Shown: piece by piece, positions 18,612 through 26,864 of the stretch
Layout: every line of letters begins with the position of its first letter
How positions within the stretch are numbered: the first letter of the stretch is position 1
NCBI GenBank assembly: GCA_964630925.1
Contig: CAZVZK010000012.1
Location: 1 to 64,000 of the forward strand
Length of the DNA: 64,000 bases
From: RGDT01 sp964630925
GTDB taxonomy: Bacteria; Planctomycetota; Planctomycetia; Gemmatales; Gemmataceae
Direction of reading: 5' to 3'
Notes under the pieces: generated by a model
The model's input: the letters and a program-made list of their open reading frames with translations, nothing else
Told to the model about the DNA's origin: nothing
Databases searched by the model: none
Translations under genes and position numbers: made by a program

Positions 18612-20804
18612 TCACCAGGACCGGCCGCAGTACCACGCCAGGGCCATCTCGCCCAGGACCAGGATCAGCAACAGCATCAACAGCCACGTCGTCCACTCGC
18701 GCTTCAGGCGTTCGGCGCCGGTCTGGGCGGCCCCCTCCTCGCCGGTGATGTGCGACGCCTTGAAGCCGATGGCGTTGTTGATCTCCTCCGGCGTCATCAC
18801 CGTCAGGTCGTCCGTCTCGCGCAGGTCGGGGGCGACGGCATACAGCGGGTCGGCCTCACTCGGCGTCCGGCCCGCGCCGGTGATGCGGTACAGGCCGGCC
18901 CTGGCCGTGTCCGGGGCCGTCACCAGGTGACGGCCCTGGCTGGCGACGGGGACTTCGAGGCGTTTGGCGTCGCCGACGGGAGGGACCACGTCGAAGGCGG
19001 CCTCCTCCTCGCCCTTGGGCACCTGATACGACAGGGCCTCGCCGGCGACCCTGTTCGACTCCACGGGCCGGCCCTCCAGCAGGTGGCCGACCGTCACCTG
19101 CACGAAGGGGACGAACGCCGTCGAGACGAACCAGTCGGACCACGCCGGGTCGTGCAGCGACGTGGTGAAGAGCATCACCTCGCCCTGGCCGGGGTGCTTG
19201 CGCGAGGCGATGGCGGGCTTGCCGGTGCGGTAACGCACGAGGACGCGCGACTCCTCGGCGAGCGTCGCGTCCTTCTTATCCTCCAGGGCGTCGAGGGCGT
19301 GGCGGACCTCGATGTTGTCGATGTTCTGATACGCCTTGTTGTCCCTGAAGCGGGCGAACGGGCCCTCCGACGTGGCCCGGTCGAGCTTCCAGCCCTTGTC
19401 GCCCGGCGCGGTGACGTTCTTCGGCGCGAGCTTGTACGGCAGGAGGCGCATCTGGTCGAAGAGGATGGTGTTGTAAGCCGCCGCGTCCACGCGCGGGCCG
19501 GCGATGACGAGGAGGCTCTTGCCCTCCTCGACGAACGGCTTGAGGGCGCGGGTGAACTCCGGCGGCAGCCCCACGTCGCCCTTGGCGGTGGCCTCCAGGC
19601 GCACGTCGGTGAGGATGCACAGGTCCTTGCCGGCGAGGTCGCGGGGCGAGACGCGCTCGGCGGGGACGACGCTGACGGGCAGGCCGGGCGAGCCGGGCGT
19701 CGTGGGGTTGACGGCGTGGGCGAGGAAGTAGCTCGACGCCTTGCGCGGGTCGCGGATGTCGGGCGAGCCGTCCACGATCAACACGCCGGCCTGGTCGTTG
19801 AGGTACACCACCTGATCGAGGCGGTTATCGCCCTCCAGCTCGTCGGGCTTCACCGAGGCCGAGATGACGTGGCGGCCCGGCCTGGCGAGGACGCCGCCGA
19901 GGACGACGGCGCGTGTCTCGCCGGGGCCGATCTCGGGCAGGGCCTGCGACTCATGGTTCTTCTCGTCCGCGTCGATGGTGAGCGTCACCGTCAGGTTCTT
20001 CACCGCCTGCTTGCCGGTATTCCGGACGAGGACGGCGAAGTCGGCGCGTTCGCCGGAGCGCAGGGTCGTCTGCGGGGTGATGCCGGCGACGGCGACGTTG
20101 CGTGTCACCTTCGGGGTGCAGTGGATGAAGTGGATGGAGGCGCGTTCCTTCGCCTTGCCGAGGGCGGTGCGGAGGTCGCCGGACTTCTCCTCGAGGGCGT
20201 TCCTCTGCATGTCGCCGATGACGTACAGCTCCTTGTTGGGCGAGGCGCTGCTGGCGAGGAAGGCCTCGGCCTCGGCCAACGCGGCGGGCAGGTCGGCGCC
20301 CTGCTCGGTGGCGGTGATGTCGCGGATGACCTTGCGGGCCTCGTCGAGGTGGCCGGGGTTGCGTGGCCCCAGCACCTCGGCCTTGCCGGACGCGAGGATG
20401 ACCCGCACGGTGGAGTGGACGGGGAGGTTGGCCACGACGGCGAGGGCGGCCTCCCTGGCCTTGGCGATGCAGGTGGAGCTGACGCCGGCGCTGGCCTGCA
20501 TGCTGAGCGAGGTGTCGATGACGATGGCGGCATCGACGGCGTCGCCGCGGCCCCCGGTGGCGGTACTCTGGAAGTTGGGCCGTGCCAGGGCGACGGCCAG
20601 CAGGATCAGGACGCAGACGCGGAGGATGAGGAGCAACAGCTCCTGGAGCTTGAGGCGGCGGGAGGTCTGCTCGATGGCGGCGAGCAGGAACTTCATGGCG
20701 GCCCAGGGCACGTCGCGGAAGCGGCTGCGGTAGAAGAAATGCAAAATGATGGGGATGGAGCCGGCGAGGGCGCCCCACAACATCCACGGCGCGAGGAATG
20801 GCAT
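18612..20804 (-). CDS. BatA/VWA-domain membrane protein
   Basis: A 730-residue protein that begins with the BatA N-terminal motif (FLAPWMLWGALAGSIPIILH) and a second membrane helix (about 55-75). A VWA domain follows with intact MIDAS D97-T-S99-L-S101. A CARDB-like segment is near 240-310 (RSGERADFAVLVRNTGKQAV). A glutamine-amidotransferase-like region (VLIVDGSPDIRD to the LFTTSLH segment) precedes a C-terminal helix (WLLMLLLILVLGEMALAWY). Proteins of this layout lie next to DUF58 and MoxR genes in Planctomycetes. The role is thought to be chaperone-like or in envelope maintenance, without direct proof here. Confidence 0.87.
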   Translation of the reverse strand: MPFLAPWMLWGALAGSIPIILHFFYRSRFRDVPWAAMKFLLAAIEQTSRRLKLQELLLLILRVCVLILLAVALARPNFQSTATGGRGDAVDAAIVIDTSLSMQASAGVSSTCIAKAREAALAVVANLPVHSTVRVILASGKAEVLGPRNPGHLDEARKVIRDITATEQGADLPAALAEAEAFLASSASPNKELYVIGDMQRNALEEKSGDLRTALGKAKERASIHFIHCTPKVTRNVAVAGITPQTTLRSGERADFAVLVRNTGKQAVKNLTVTLTIDADEKNHESQALPEIGPGETRAVVLGGVLARPGRHVISASVKPDELEGDNRLDQVVYLNDQAGVLIVDGSPDIRDPRKASSYFLAHAVNPTTPGSPGLPVSVVPAERVSPRDLAGKDLCILTDVRLEATAKGDVGLPPEFTRALKPFVEEGKSLLVIAGPRVDAAAYNTILFDQMRLLPYKLAPKNVTAPGDKGWKLDRATSEGPFARFRDNKAYQNIDNIEVRHALDALEDKKDATLAEESRVLVRYRTGKPAIASRKHPGQGEVMLFTTSLHDPAWSDWFVSTAFVPFVQVTVGHLLEGRPVESNRVAGEALSYQVPKGEEEAAFDVVPPVGDAKRLEVPVASQGRHLVTAPDTARAGLYRITGAGRTPSEADPLYAVAPDLRETDDLTVMTPEEINNAIGFKASHITGEEGAAQTGAERLKREWTTWLLMLLLILVLGEMALAWYCGRSW

Positions 20805-20817
20805 TGGCCGGCTCCTT

Positions 20818-21702
20818 TCAGGCGGTCTGGAGGCGTCGCGCCAGCCAGCCGGCCAGCATGTTGCCCAGCGGCTTCGAGGTGTCCACGGGGACGTGGTCGA
20901 TGCGTCCCGACTGGCAGCCGCCGGTGAACTCGTCCAGGTACTTCCGCACCTCGCGCAGGTAGGCGGGGCGGATGAGGTTGGGGCGTGTGAGCAGTTTGAG
21001 CGGGTCTTCGAGGCCGTTGAAGCGCGTCATGCCCTCGAAGTCGAACTGCGTCTCGTCGGGGTGGAGGGTGTGGAAGACCGTGACCTCGTGCCCCTGGAAG
21101 CGCAGGTGGTTCAGGCCGGTCAGCATGCCCGGCACGTCATCCAGACAATCGGAGATGAGGAACACCAAGCCCCTGCGCCGCACCTGCTGGGCGAGGTCGC
21201 TCAACAGGGGCCCGATGCTGCCCTTGTCGCGCGGATCGATCTCCTCGAGCGTCCGCAGGATGGTGTTCACGTGCCCCGGCTGCGACGACGCGGGCAGGCG
21301 GGCACGCCAGCCGTTGTCGAAGACGCCCAAGGTGGCGGTGTCGCGCTGGTGGACGACGATGTAGGCCAGGGTCGCGGCGAGGAGCTTGCCGTACTCGAGC
21401 TTGTTCGCCGCCCCGTCGCCGTACCTCATCGAGTTGGAGGCGTCGAGGAGGATGTGGGCGACGAAGTTGGTCTCCTGCTCGTACTGCTTGATGGTGTAGC
21501 GTTCGGAGCGTCCGTAGGACTTCCAGTCGATGTGGCGGATGTCGTCGCCGGGGACGTACTCGCGGTGCTGGACGAATTCGACGGAGAAGCCCTTGAAGGG
21601 GGACTTGTGGTCGCCGATGCGGAGGCCCTCGACGATGCCACGGGCCCGAAGGCCGAGGGCCTCGGCGCGGGCGAGAACGTCAGGCTGGAGTTTCAAAGGC
21701 AT
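20818..21702 (-). CDS. DUF58-domain protein
   Basis: A 294-residue protein with the DUF58 signature REYVPGDDIRHIDWKSYGRS followed by KQYEQETN, and a VWA-like metal-binding segment LLDASNSM. I start at 21702 (MPLKLQPD); the ORF extends upstream only into the inverted-repeat sequence at 21711-21738. Its stop is 13 bp before the BatA-type gene. DUF58 proteins usually follow MoxR directly, but here a GxxExxY gene and its flanking repeats intervene. Confidence 0.9.
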   Translation of the reverse strand: MPLKLQPDVLARAEALGLRARGIVEGLRIGDHKSPFKGFSVEFVQHREYVPGDDIRHIDWKSYGRSERYTIKQYEQETNFVAHILLDASNSMRYGDGAANKLEYGKLLAATLAYIVVHQRDTATLGVFDNGWRARLPASSQPGHVNTILRTLEEIDPRDKGSIGPLLSDLAQQVRRRGLVFLISDCLDDVPGMLTGLNHLRFQGHEVTVFHTLHPDETQFDFEGMTRFNGLEDPLKLLTRPNLIRPAYLREVRKYLDEFTGGCQSGRIDHVPVDTSKPLGNMLAGWLARRLQTA

Positions 21703-21710
21703 AAGAAGTT

Positions 21711-22212
21711 GTCCACGGATCACACGGATCAAACGGATAACAGCCAAGCAGGAAGCAAGCAATCAGCGGACGAGGCGTTTGATCTCCAGATCGGGGGAGT
21801 GGCCGAAATTAACGATCAACCCGAGCTTGTGGCCGGTGGCCTTCAGATAACTGAGCAGTTGGGCCTCATGCTCGCTGACGATTTCCGAGATGGCCTTCAG
21901 CTCGACGACGATCTTGTCGTAGCAGATGAAGTCAGGGACGAAGAAGCTGTCCAGCTTCGTGCCCTTGTAGAAGAGGTCAAGACGCGGATGCGGCTTCGCG
22001 GGAATACCCCGCGCAATGAATTCCAGATCGAGCGATTGTTGGTAGGCCGACTCTGGAAAACCGCACCCGTGATAGTTGTAGACCTCGAAGCAGGCGCCCC
22101 GGATCGCGAAGGATTCCTCCTGGTAGATCAGCATCGGCCCTTCCTCCGCTGTTTGCCTTCTCCGCTCTTCCTGTTTTTGTTTTAATCCGTGTTTTCCGTG
22201 TGATCCGTGGAC
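21711..22212. mobile_element. Putative inverted-repeat unit carrying a GxxExxY gene
   Basis: Bases 21711-21738 (starting GTCCACGGATCACACGGA) and 22185-22212 are inverted copies matching at 25 of 28 positions. Outside them AGAAGTT and AGAACT also correspond. Each arm is built of short ACGGAT-containing units. Between them is a single gene, GxxExxY. The unit fills the space between the stop of moxR and the start of DUF58, a junction that is normally tight. No transposase is inside. Calling it mobile is inference. Confidence 0.6.
21763..22134 (-). CDS. GxxExxY protein (PD-(D/E)XK-like)
   Basis: A 123-residue protein of the GxxExxY family (TIGR04256 type). The name-giving motif appears as GFPESAY near residue 26. 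A nuclease-like core follows: FFVPDFICYDKIVVELKAI, matching PD...ExK. The C-terminus is LLSYLKATGHKLGLIVNFG, typical of the family. Function is unknown; a nuclease-related role is inferred from the fold pattern. Its codon use is less GC-rich than its neighbours, and it lies inside inverted repeats within the Bat-type operon. Confidence 0.88.
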   Translation of the reverse strand: MLIYQEESFAIRGACFEVYNYHGCGFPESAYQQSLDLEFIARGIPAKPHPRLDLFYKGTKLDSFFVPDFICYDKIVVELKAISEIVSEHEAQLLSYLKATGHKLGLIVNFGHSPDLEIKRLVR

Positions 22213-22224
22213 AGTTCTTCGTAC

Positions 22225-23247
22225 TCAGTTCTTCGACACCGCCGCGATCAGGCGCTTGATCACGTCCTCGATGGCGATGCCGTCCGACTGGGCCGCGAAG
22301 TTCAGGATCAGCCGGTGCCGCAGGATCGGCTCCGCCACCGCCACCACGTCGTCCGCCGCCACGTGGTAGTTGCCACGCAGGATCGCGTGCGCCTTCGCCG
22401 CCAGGATCAGGTTCATGCTCGCCCGCGGCCCGGCGCCCCACGTCAGCCACTTGTTCACGAAGTCCGCCGCCTCCGGCGTCTTCGGCCTCGTCATCCGCGC
22501 CAGCTTCCGCGCGAACGTGATGACGTGGTCCGTGACCGGCACGCGGCGCACGATCTTCTGCAGTTCGATGATGTCGTCGGCGTGCAGCACCGTGGACAGC
22601 GACGCGCCGGCGTCCGACGTGCCCTGACGCATGATCTGCTCCTCCTCCGCCGCCGACGGGTAGTCCACCTTGATCAGGAACAGGAAGCGGTCGAGCTGGG
22701 CCTCCGGCAGGGGGTACGTGCCCTCCTGTTCGATGGGGTTCTGTGTGGCGAGGACGAAGAAAGGGTTCATCATCGCGTGATCGACGCCGCCGATGGACGC
22801 CTTCCGCTCCTGCATGGATTCGAGGAGGGCGGCCTGCGTCTTGGGGGGGGTGCGGTTGATCTCGTCGGCGAGGAGGATGTTGGTGAAGATCGGGCCGGGG
22901 AGGAACTTGAACTTGCGCTCGCGGGTGACCGGGTCGTCCTGGATGACCTCGGTGCCGGTGATGTCGGTCGGCATCAGGTCGGGGGTGAACTGGATGCGCT
23001 TGAACTTCATGTCCAGCGACTGGGCCAGCGTGCTCACCATGAGCGTCTTGGCCAGGCCCGGCACGCCCATAAGCAGGGCGTGGCTGCGGCAGAAGATGGC
23101 CATCAGGAGCTGGTCCAACACCTTCTCCTGGCCGACGATGATCTTGCCGATCTCGCGGCGGAGGGCGGCGTGGGCGGACTTGAGGCGTTCGATGGCCTGC
23201 ACGTCGGAGCCGGACAGGCCGGCGGCGGGCGCGGTCGTGATCGACAT
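22225..23247 (-). CDS. MoxR-family AAA+ ATPase
   Basis: A 340-residue MoxR ATPase. Walker A is GVPGLAKT (residues 61-68), Walker B is LLADEINR with the following PPKTQAALLESMQE, and sensor 1 is FVLATQNPIEQEGTYPLPEAQ. The AAA lid covers about 230-335. I start at 23247 (MSITTAPA), supported by GAGCGTCCCTCC just upstream. MoxR ATPases act as chaperones with VWA proteins; the VWA genes lie downstream in this operon. Confidence 0.94.
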   Translation of the reverse strand: MSITTAPAAGLSGSDVQAIERLKSAHAALRREIGKIIVGQEKVLDQLLMAIFCRSHALLMGVPGLAKTLMVSTLAQSLDMKFKRIQFTPDLMPTDITGTEVIQDDPVTRERKFKFLPGPIFTNILLADEINRTPPKTQAALLESMQERKASIGGVDHAMMNPFFVLATQNPIEQEGTYPLPEAQLDRFLFLIKVDYPSAAEEEQIMRQGTSDAGASLSTVLHADDIIELQKIVRRVPVTDHVITFARKLARMTRPKTPEAADFVNKWLTWGAGPRASMNLILAAKAHAILRGNYHVAADDVVAVAEPILRHRLILNFAAQSDGIAIEDVIKRLIAAVSKN

Positions 23248-23436
23248 GGAGGGACGCTCCGGGGGTGGCGAGGTCAGGGTGTGACGGATGGAACCTTGGG
23301 GCGGGCGGCGGGTTCCGGCCTTGTCGGCCGGCTCGGGAGGGAGTATTCTCGTTGTAGGTCGGACGGTGGGGCGCAACAAGCCTCCCCACAGATTGATGCC
23401 GGCCACGCCGATCCTGACAGCCTTTCTCCCGTGTGC

Positions 23437-23454
23437 GCGGCCCGCCAGTGCCGC
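23437..23454 (+). promoter_or_regulatory. Leader hairpin 6 nt before start codon (copy 1)
   Basis: GCGGCCC-GCCA-GTGCCGC forms a 7-bp stem with one mismatch, 6 nt upstream of the ATG at 23461. The surrounding 27 nt (23428-23454) recur at 24255-24281 with one mismatch, at the same distance from the next gene's ATG. No Shine-Dalgarno-like sequence is seen between hairpin and start. A regulatory role is inferred only. Confidence 0.4.
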
Positions 23455-23460
23455 CTCTGA

Positions 23461-24243
23461 ATGCTCGACACGAGCCCGCTCCGCTTCCTAAACCACTCCG
23501 ACGTCCTCAACAGCCTGAACTTCGTGGGCCGCACGAACAGCGTGCTGCTCTTCGGCGTCGCATGCCTCCGCCGCGTGTGGGGCCGCCTCGACCACGACGT
23601 TCACCGCACGGCCGCCGACGCCACGGAGGCGTTCGCCCGGCACCGGCTGGACATCGAAACCCTCCTCGCCGCCTGGGCCAGGGCCGACCAGTTCAGCTCG
23701 CACGAGCTGTGGTCCGTCCGCGTCCGCTCCGAGTACTTCGACGACGATGGGGAGGGGGTGGAGATGGCCCTCGAGCTGCGGACGGCGTCGCTGCTGCGCT
23801 CCCCCAGCATGTTCGCCGCCAACGCCGCCCTCCGCGCCCGCGAGCTGTCCGCCGACGCCGCGGAAGAGCTGGCCGCCCAGCGCCGCCTCTACAGTGACAT
23901 CATCGGGCCGCCCTTCGGGAAGCCCGATGGCGTGGGCGAGGCCCACCAGAGCCGGCACGTCCGCGAGGTGGTGACGGGCCTGGACCGTACCCGCGACATC
24001 GACCCCGTCGGCATGCTGGCGCTCTCCGACGCCCTGGAGGAGGCCGGCTGCACCGACGCCGAGATGCTGCAACACTGCCGGGGCGGCGGGCAACACCATC
24101 GCGGATGCTGGGTCGTCGAGGAGCTGTCGGGCCGGTCGGCATTGCGGCTGCCGCTGTCCGTGGACCCGGCGATGAAGAAGAAACGGCCCGCGCCGCTGAT
24201 CCCGATGAGGAGGCACGCCGTCAGACCGCCGGTCCGCGCCTGA
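23461..24243 (+). CDS. Planctomycete repeat-family protein with ALEEAGC...HCR...RGCWV C-terminal module (paralogue 1)
   Basis: A 260-residue soluble protein. The N-terminal half is helical (LNSLNFVGRTNSVLLFGVAC). The C-terminal half holds the module QRRLYSDIIGPPF, LALSDALEEAGC, LQHCRGGGQHHRGCWVVEEL, which I recognise from many Gemmata-type proteins of unknown function. The tail (MKKKRPAPLIPMRRH) goes beyond the usual end of that module. It is the first of two tandem paralogues. Function unknown. Confidence 0.78.
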   Translation: MLDTSPLRFLNHSDVLNSLNFVGRTNSVLLFGVACLRRVWGRLDHDVHRTAADATEAFARHRLDIETLLAAWARADQFSSHELWSVRVRSEYFDDDGEGVEMALELRTASLLRSPSMFAANAALRARELSADAAEELAAQRRLYSDIIGPPFGKPDGVGEAHQSRHVREVVTGLDRTRDIDPVGMLALSDALEEAGCTDAEMLQHCRGGGQHHRGCWVVEELSGRSALRLPLSVDPAMKKKRPAPLIPMRRHAVRPPVRA

Positions 24244-24263
24244 TCTTCCCTTCCCCCGTGTGC

Positions 24264-24281
24264 GCGGCACGCCAGTGCCGC
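24264..24281 (+). promoter_or_regulatory. Leader hairpin 6 nt before start codon (copy 2)
   Basis: Perfect 7-bp stem GCGGCAC-GCCA-GTGCCGC, 6 nt upstream of the ATG at 24288. It is the second copy of the leader at 23437-23454. Duplication of the leader together with the gene, and keeping of the exact spacing, suggest the segment matters for expression (inference). Confidence 0.4.
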
Positions 24282-24287
24282 AGAGAA

Positions 24288-25094
24288 ATGAAGGACTACT
24301 GCCCGAACGGGTTCGAGACCCGAGACGACATCATCCGGAGCCTCGACTTCGTCATGCGCAAAGGAGCGGTCCTGCTGCTCGCGGCTGCCGTCTTGCGGCG
24401 GGAGTGGCTTCACCTGGAGAAGGACGCAGAGCGGGAAGCCGTAGTGGCCATCGAAGGGTTCGCACGCCACAAGGCGAGCCGACGTACGGCCCTCGAGGCC
24501 CTCACGCTGGCGGAGCAGGAGACCGAGGCTCGGTTCTGGATTCAGTGGGATTATTGCGATTGCGATTGCTGCTGGGAACGAGAAATCCCTCCCGATGACG
24601 AGTCCATCCACTCTGGCGCGCGGACTCTGCTGACCGAGCCTTCGTTCTTCACGGCACGGTGTATCGAGAGGGTCCGCCGTCTCGCCCCCGATGCTCTGCT
24701 AGAGCTGCACGCCCAGCGCCAGCTCTACAGCGACATCATCGGCCCCGCATTCTGGACGCCGGACAGCATGGGCGAAGCGAGGCACGACCCGCACGTCCGC
24801 GAGCTGGTCGCCGGCCTGGACCGTGAACGCGAGATCGACGGGTTGGGCATGCTCGCCCTCGGCGACGCGCTGGAAGAGGCCGGCTGCACCAACGAGGAGA
24901 TGCTCGAACACTGCCGGGGCGGCGGGCCTCACGTCCGGGGCTGCTGGGTGATCGAGGAGCTGTCCGGCAGGTCGGCGCTGCGGCTGCCACTCCGCGAGGA
25001 GGACGAGCCGGCGAAGAAGAAACGCCCGGCCCCGCTGATCCCGATGAGGAGGCACATCGTCAGGCCGCCGGCCCGGATGAAGCCCGTCTCGTAG
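24288..25094 (+). CDS. ALEEAGC...HCR...RGCWV-module protein (paralogue 2)
   Basis: A 268-residue paralogue of the preceding gene. The shared parts are YSDIIGPAFWTPDSMGEAR, LALGDALEEAGCTNEEMLEH, CRGGGPHVRGCWVIEELSGR and the basic tail KKKRPAPLIPMRRH. A Cys/Asp-rich WDYCDCDCCW segment near residue 85 is unique to this copy. Its last 166 nt overlap, in antisense, the 3' end of the membrane-protein gene at 24929-25525. Function unknown. Confidence 0.78.
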   Translation: MKDYCPNGFETRDDIIRSLDFVMRKGAVLLLAAAVLRREWLHLEKDAEREAVVAIEGFARHKASRRTALEALTLAEQETEARFWIQWDYCDCDCCWEREIPPDDESIHSGARTLLTEPSFFTARCIERVRRLAPDALLELHAQRQLYSDIIGPAFWTPDSMGEARHDPHVRELVAGLDREREIDGLGMLALGDALEEAGCTNEEMLEHCRGGGPHVRGCWVIEELSGRSALRLPLREEDEPAKKKRPAPLIPMRRHIVRPPARMKPVS

Positions 25095-25525
25095 ACGACC
25101 GTGGCGTTGAACGCCATGAACGCCAGATAGCCGTAGACGGTTGCGTTGAGCCACCTCGGGCGTGGCGTGACCGGGGCGAGCCACCACCAGGCGATCTCGT
25201 AGACGCCGATCGCGGTGAACAGGTGCGAGAACCAGATGCCCTGGCCGAAGCCGCTGCGGCGCTGGACGTGGTCCACCGCCTCGGCGTGTGACCAGTTGTG
25301 CGCGTGGTGGAACGCCGTGGCGACGTGGATGAAGTACGCCAGCCAGGCGAGCGTCCACAGCAGGCGGGCGAGCCGTCCGCCGGCGGGGAGCCACGGCATC
25401 ATCATGGCCGCGGGGAGGGCGAACAGCAGGGCGAGGCGGATGGTGTCGCGGACGCGGCTATCGGCGTCGCCCAGGGGGATGAGGGCGAGCAGGACGAGCC
25501 AGACGGTGACGGCCGCGAGGTGCAT
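24929..25525 (-). CDS. Integral membrane protein, about five helices
   Basis: A 198-residue membrane protein. Hydrophobic segments are about residues 3-20, 32-50, 55-72, 100-118 and 128-148, and His/Trp-rich loops include HHAHNWSHAEA. I start at 25525 (MHLAAVT). The C-terminal 55 residues are encoded antisense to the paralogue gene at 24288-25094 and include a further hydrophobic stretch (GGLTMCLLIGISGAGRFFF). The core is a convincing coding region; the overlapping tail is doubtful. Function unknown. Confidence 0.65.
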   Translation of the reverse strand: MHLAAVTVWLVLLALIPLGDADSRVRDTIRLALLFALPAAMMMPWLPAGGRLARLLWTLAWLAYFIHVATAFHHAHNWSHAEAVDHVQRRSGFGQGIWFSHLFTAIGVYEIAWWWLAPVTPRPRWLNATVYGYLAFMAFNATVVYETGFIRAGGLTMCLLIGISGAGRFFFAGSSSSRSGSRSADLPDSSSITQQPRT

Positions 25526-25593
25526 GGGATGCTCCGGGCGAGCCGGGGGTGCCAGGAGGGCGGAGGTCACCGCGTGCGCCTCGCCTTCGGATC

Positions 25594-25739
25594 GGGCGAG
25601 CGGGGTCGCGTCAGCGCCCCGAGTCGAACAGCGTCAGCGCCTCTCTCGCGTGACGCGCATCGAGAAGACTGGTCGCGCCTTGCATCAACGAGGCGTTGAC
25701 GCTGCTCGACTCGGGGCGCTGACGCGACCCCGCTCGCCC
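25594..25739. repeat. GGCGAGCGG-type inverted repeat, 50-nt arms
   Basis: Arms 25594-25643 and 25690-25739 are inverted copies with 48 of 50 positions matching, around a 46-nt centre. Each arm begins GGGCGAGCGGGGTCGCGTCA. The element lies between a membrane-protein gene and a GTPase gene. It is the most complete copy of the family found at 4180, 10589, 33135, 43036 and 52067. Confidence 0.9.
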
Positions 25740-25772
25740 AAGACGAGAGCCGCTCACGCTCCCACCGATCCG

Positions 25773-26765
25773 TCACGCATGCAATTCCACCACGTCCTTG
25801 TCGTGCAGCACGTGGGTCCGCGTCACGCTCTGGCCGTCGAAGACGCCCGTGCCCCAGATCTTCGCCGACTTCAGCGTCGTGGCGAAGTCCCGATGCACCA
25901 GCTCGGCCATCTCGCCCACCGTGCTGCCCGCCGGGCAGGTGAACGGCGCCTCCATGTCCGCCGGCTTGCCGGGCCTCTTCGTGTACACCCGGATCACGTT
26001 CAGCCCCTTGTAGATCGCCTCACGCAGCCCCTCCAGGCCCGCGCCCGACTCGGCGTCCAGCTCCACGATGGGGAACTTGCCGGCCAGCATCTCCTTGAGA
26101 ACCTCCAGGCGCTCGGCGGCGCCGTCCGCCGCCATCTTGTTGGCGGCCACGATGGTGCGGACGTACTCCACCGACAGGTCCTCAGGGTCCGCCGCCGGGC
26201 TGCCCGTCAGCACCGTCTTGACGCCGGCCAGCCGGTCGATGACCGCCTGCGCCGCGAAGACACCGTCGTCGTCGGCCATGTCCACGACCAGCACCGCCAG
26301 CTCGCTCGCCCGCACCATGCTGCCGAGGTACCCCTCCAGGTAGTCGGCGGTGATGGGGGGTGAGTCGATGAGCTGGACACGCACGTCCTCCCACGACATC
26401 ATCCCGGCGTGCGGCTCGCGCGTCGTGAACGGGTACGGCGCCACCTCGGGCGTCGCCTTCGACAGCCGCGTGAGGATGCGGCTCTTGCCGGCGTTGGGGC
26501 CGCCGATGAGCAACACCTGCCCGGCGCCCTGGCGGGGGATCTTGTAGCTCACGCCGCCCTTCTTCGGGGAGCGTTTCTCCTGCTCGATCTCCTTCTTGGT
26601 CTCGCTGATCTTGGTCTTCAGCTCGGCCTGCACCTTCTCGCTGGCCTTGTGCTTGGGCAGTTCGGCCCACATGACGCGCAGGCACTCCAGACGCTCCTCG
26701 GCGGTCTTCGCCTTCTTGTAGGCGTCCTCGGCCTCGTGGTACTGCGGCGTGAGATTGACGGCCAT
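25773..26765 (-). CDS. DRG/Obg-like GTPase with TGS domain
   Basis: A 330-residue protein. A helical N-terminus (1-70) leads into a GTPase domain with P-loop GGPNAGKSRI (near residue 85), a G3 region LIDSPPIT and a G4-like NKMA. A TGS domain occupies about 255-330 (IRVYTKRPGK, FTCPAGSTVGEMAELVHRDF, HVLHDKDVVELHA). The usual DxxG glycine of G3 is replaced (DSPP), which may slow or alter GTP hydrolysis. The family is linked to ribosome function. I start at 26765. Confidence 0.88.
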   Translation of the reverse strand: MAVNLTPQYHEAEDAYKKAKTAEERLECLRVMWAELPKHKASEKVQAELKTKISETKKEIEQEKRSPKKGGVSYKIPRQGAGQVLLIGGPNAGKSRILTRLSKATPEVAPYPFTTREPHAGMMSWEDVRVQLIDSPPITADYLEGYLGSMVRASELAVLVVDMADDDGVFAAQAVIDRLAGVKTVLTGSPAADPEDLSVEYVRTIVAANKMAADGAAERLEVLKEMLAGKFPIVELDAESGAGLEGLREAIYKGLNVIRVYTKRPGKPADMEAPFTCPAGSTVGEMAELVHRDFATTLKSAKIWGTGVFDGQSVTRTHVLHDKDVVELHA

Positions 26766-26864
26766 GATGGTGCGGGGGTTGGGTGCCGGGCGCTGTCTTT
26801 TATAGGACGAATAGGACACAGGGGACGCAGGAGCGGCCCCGTGAGGAGCCAGGGACCACGCGCC

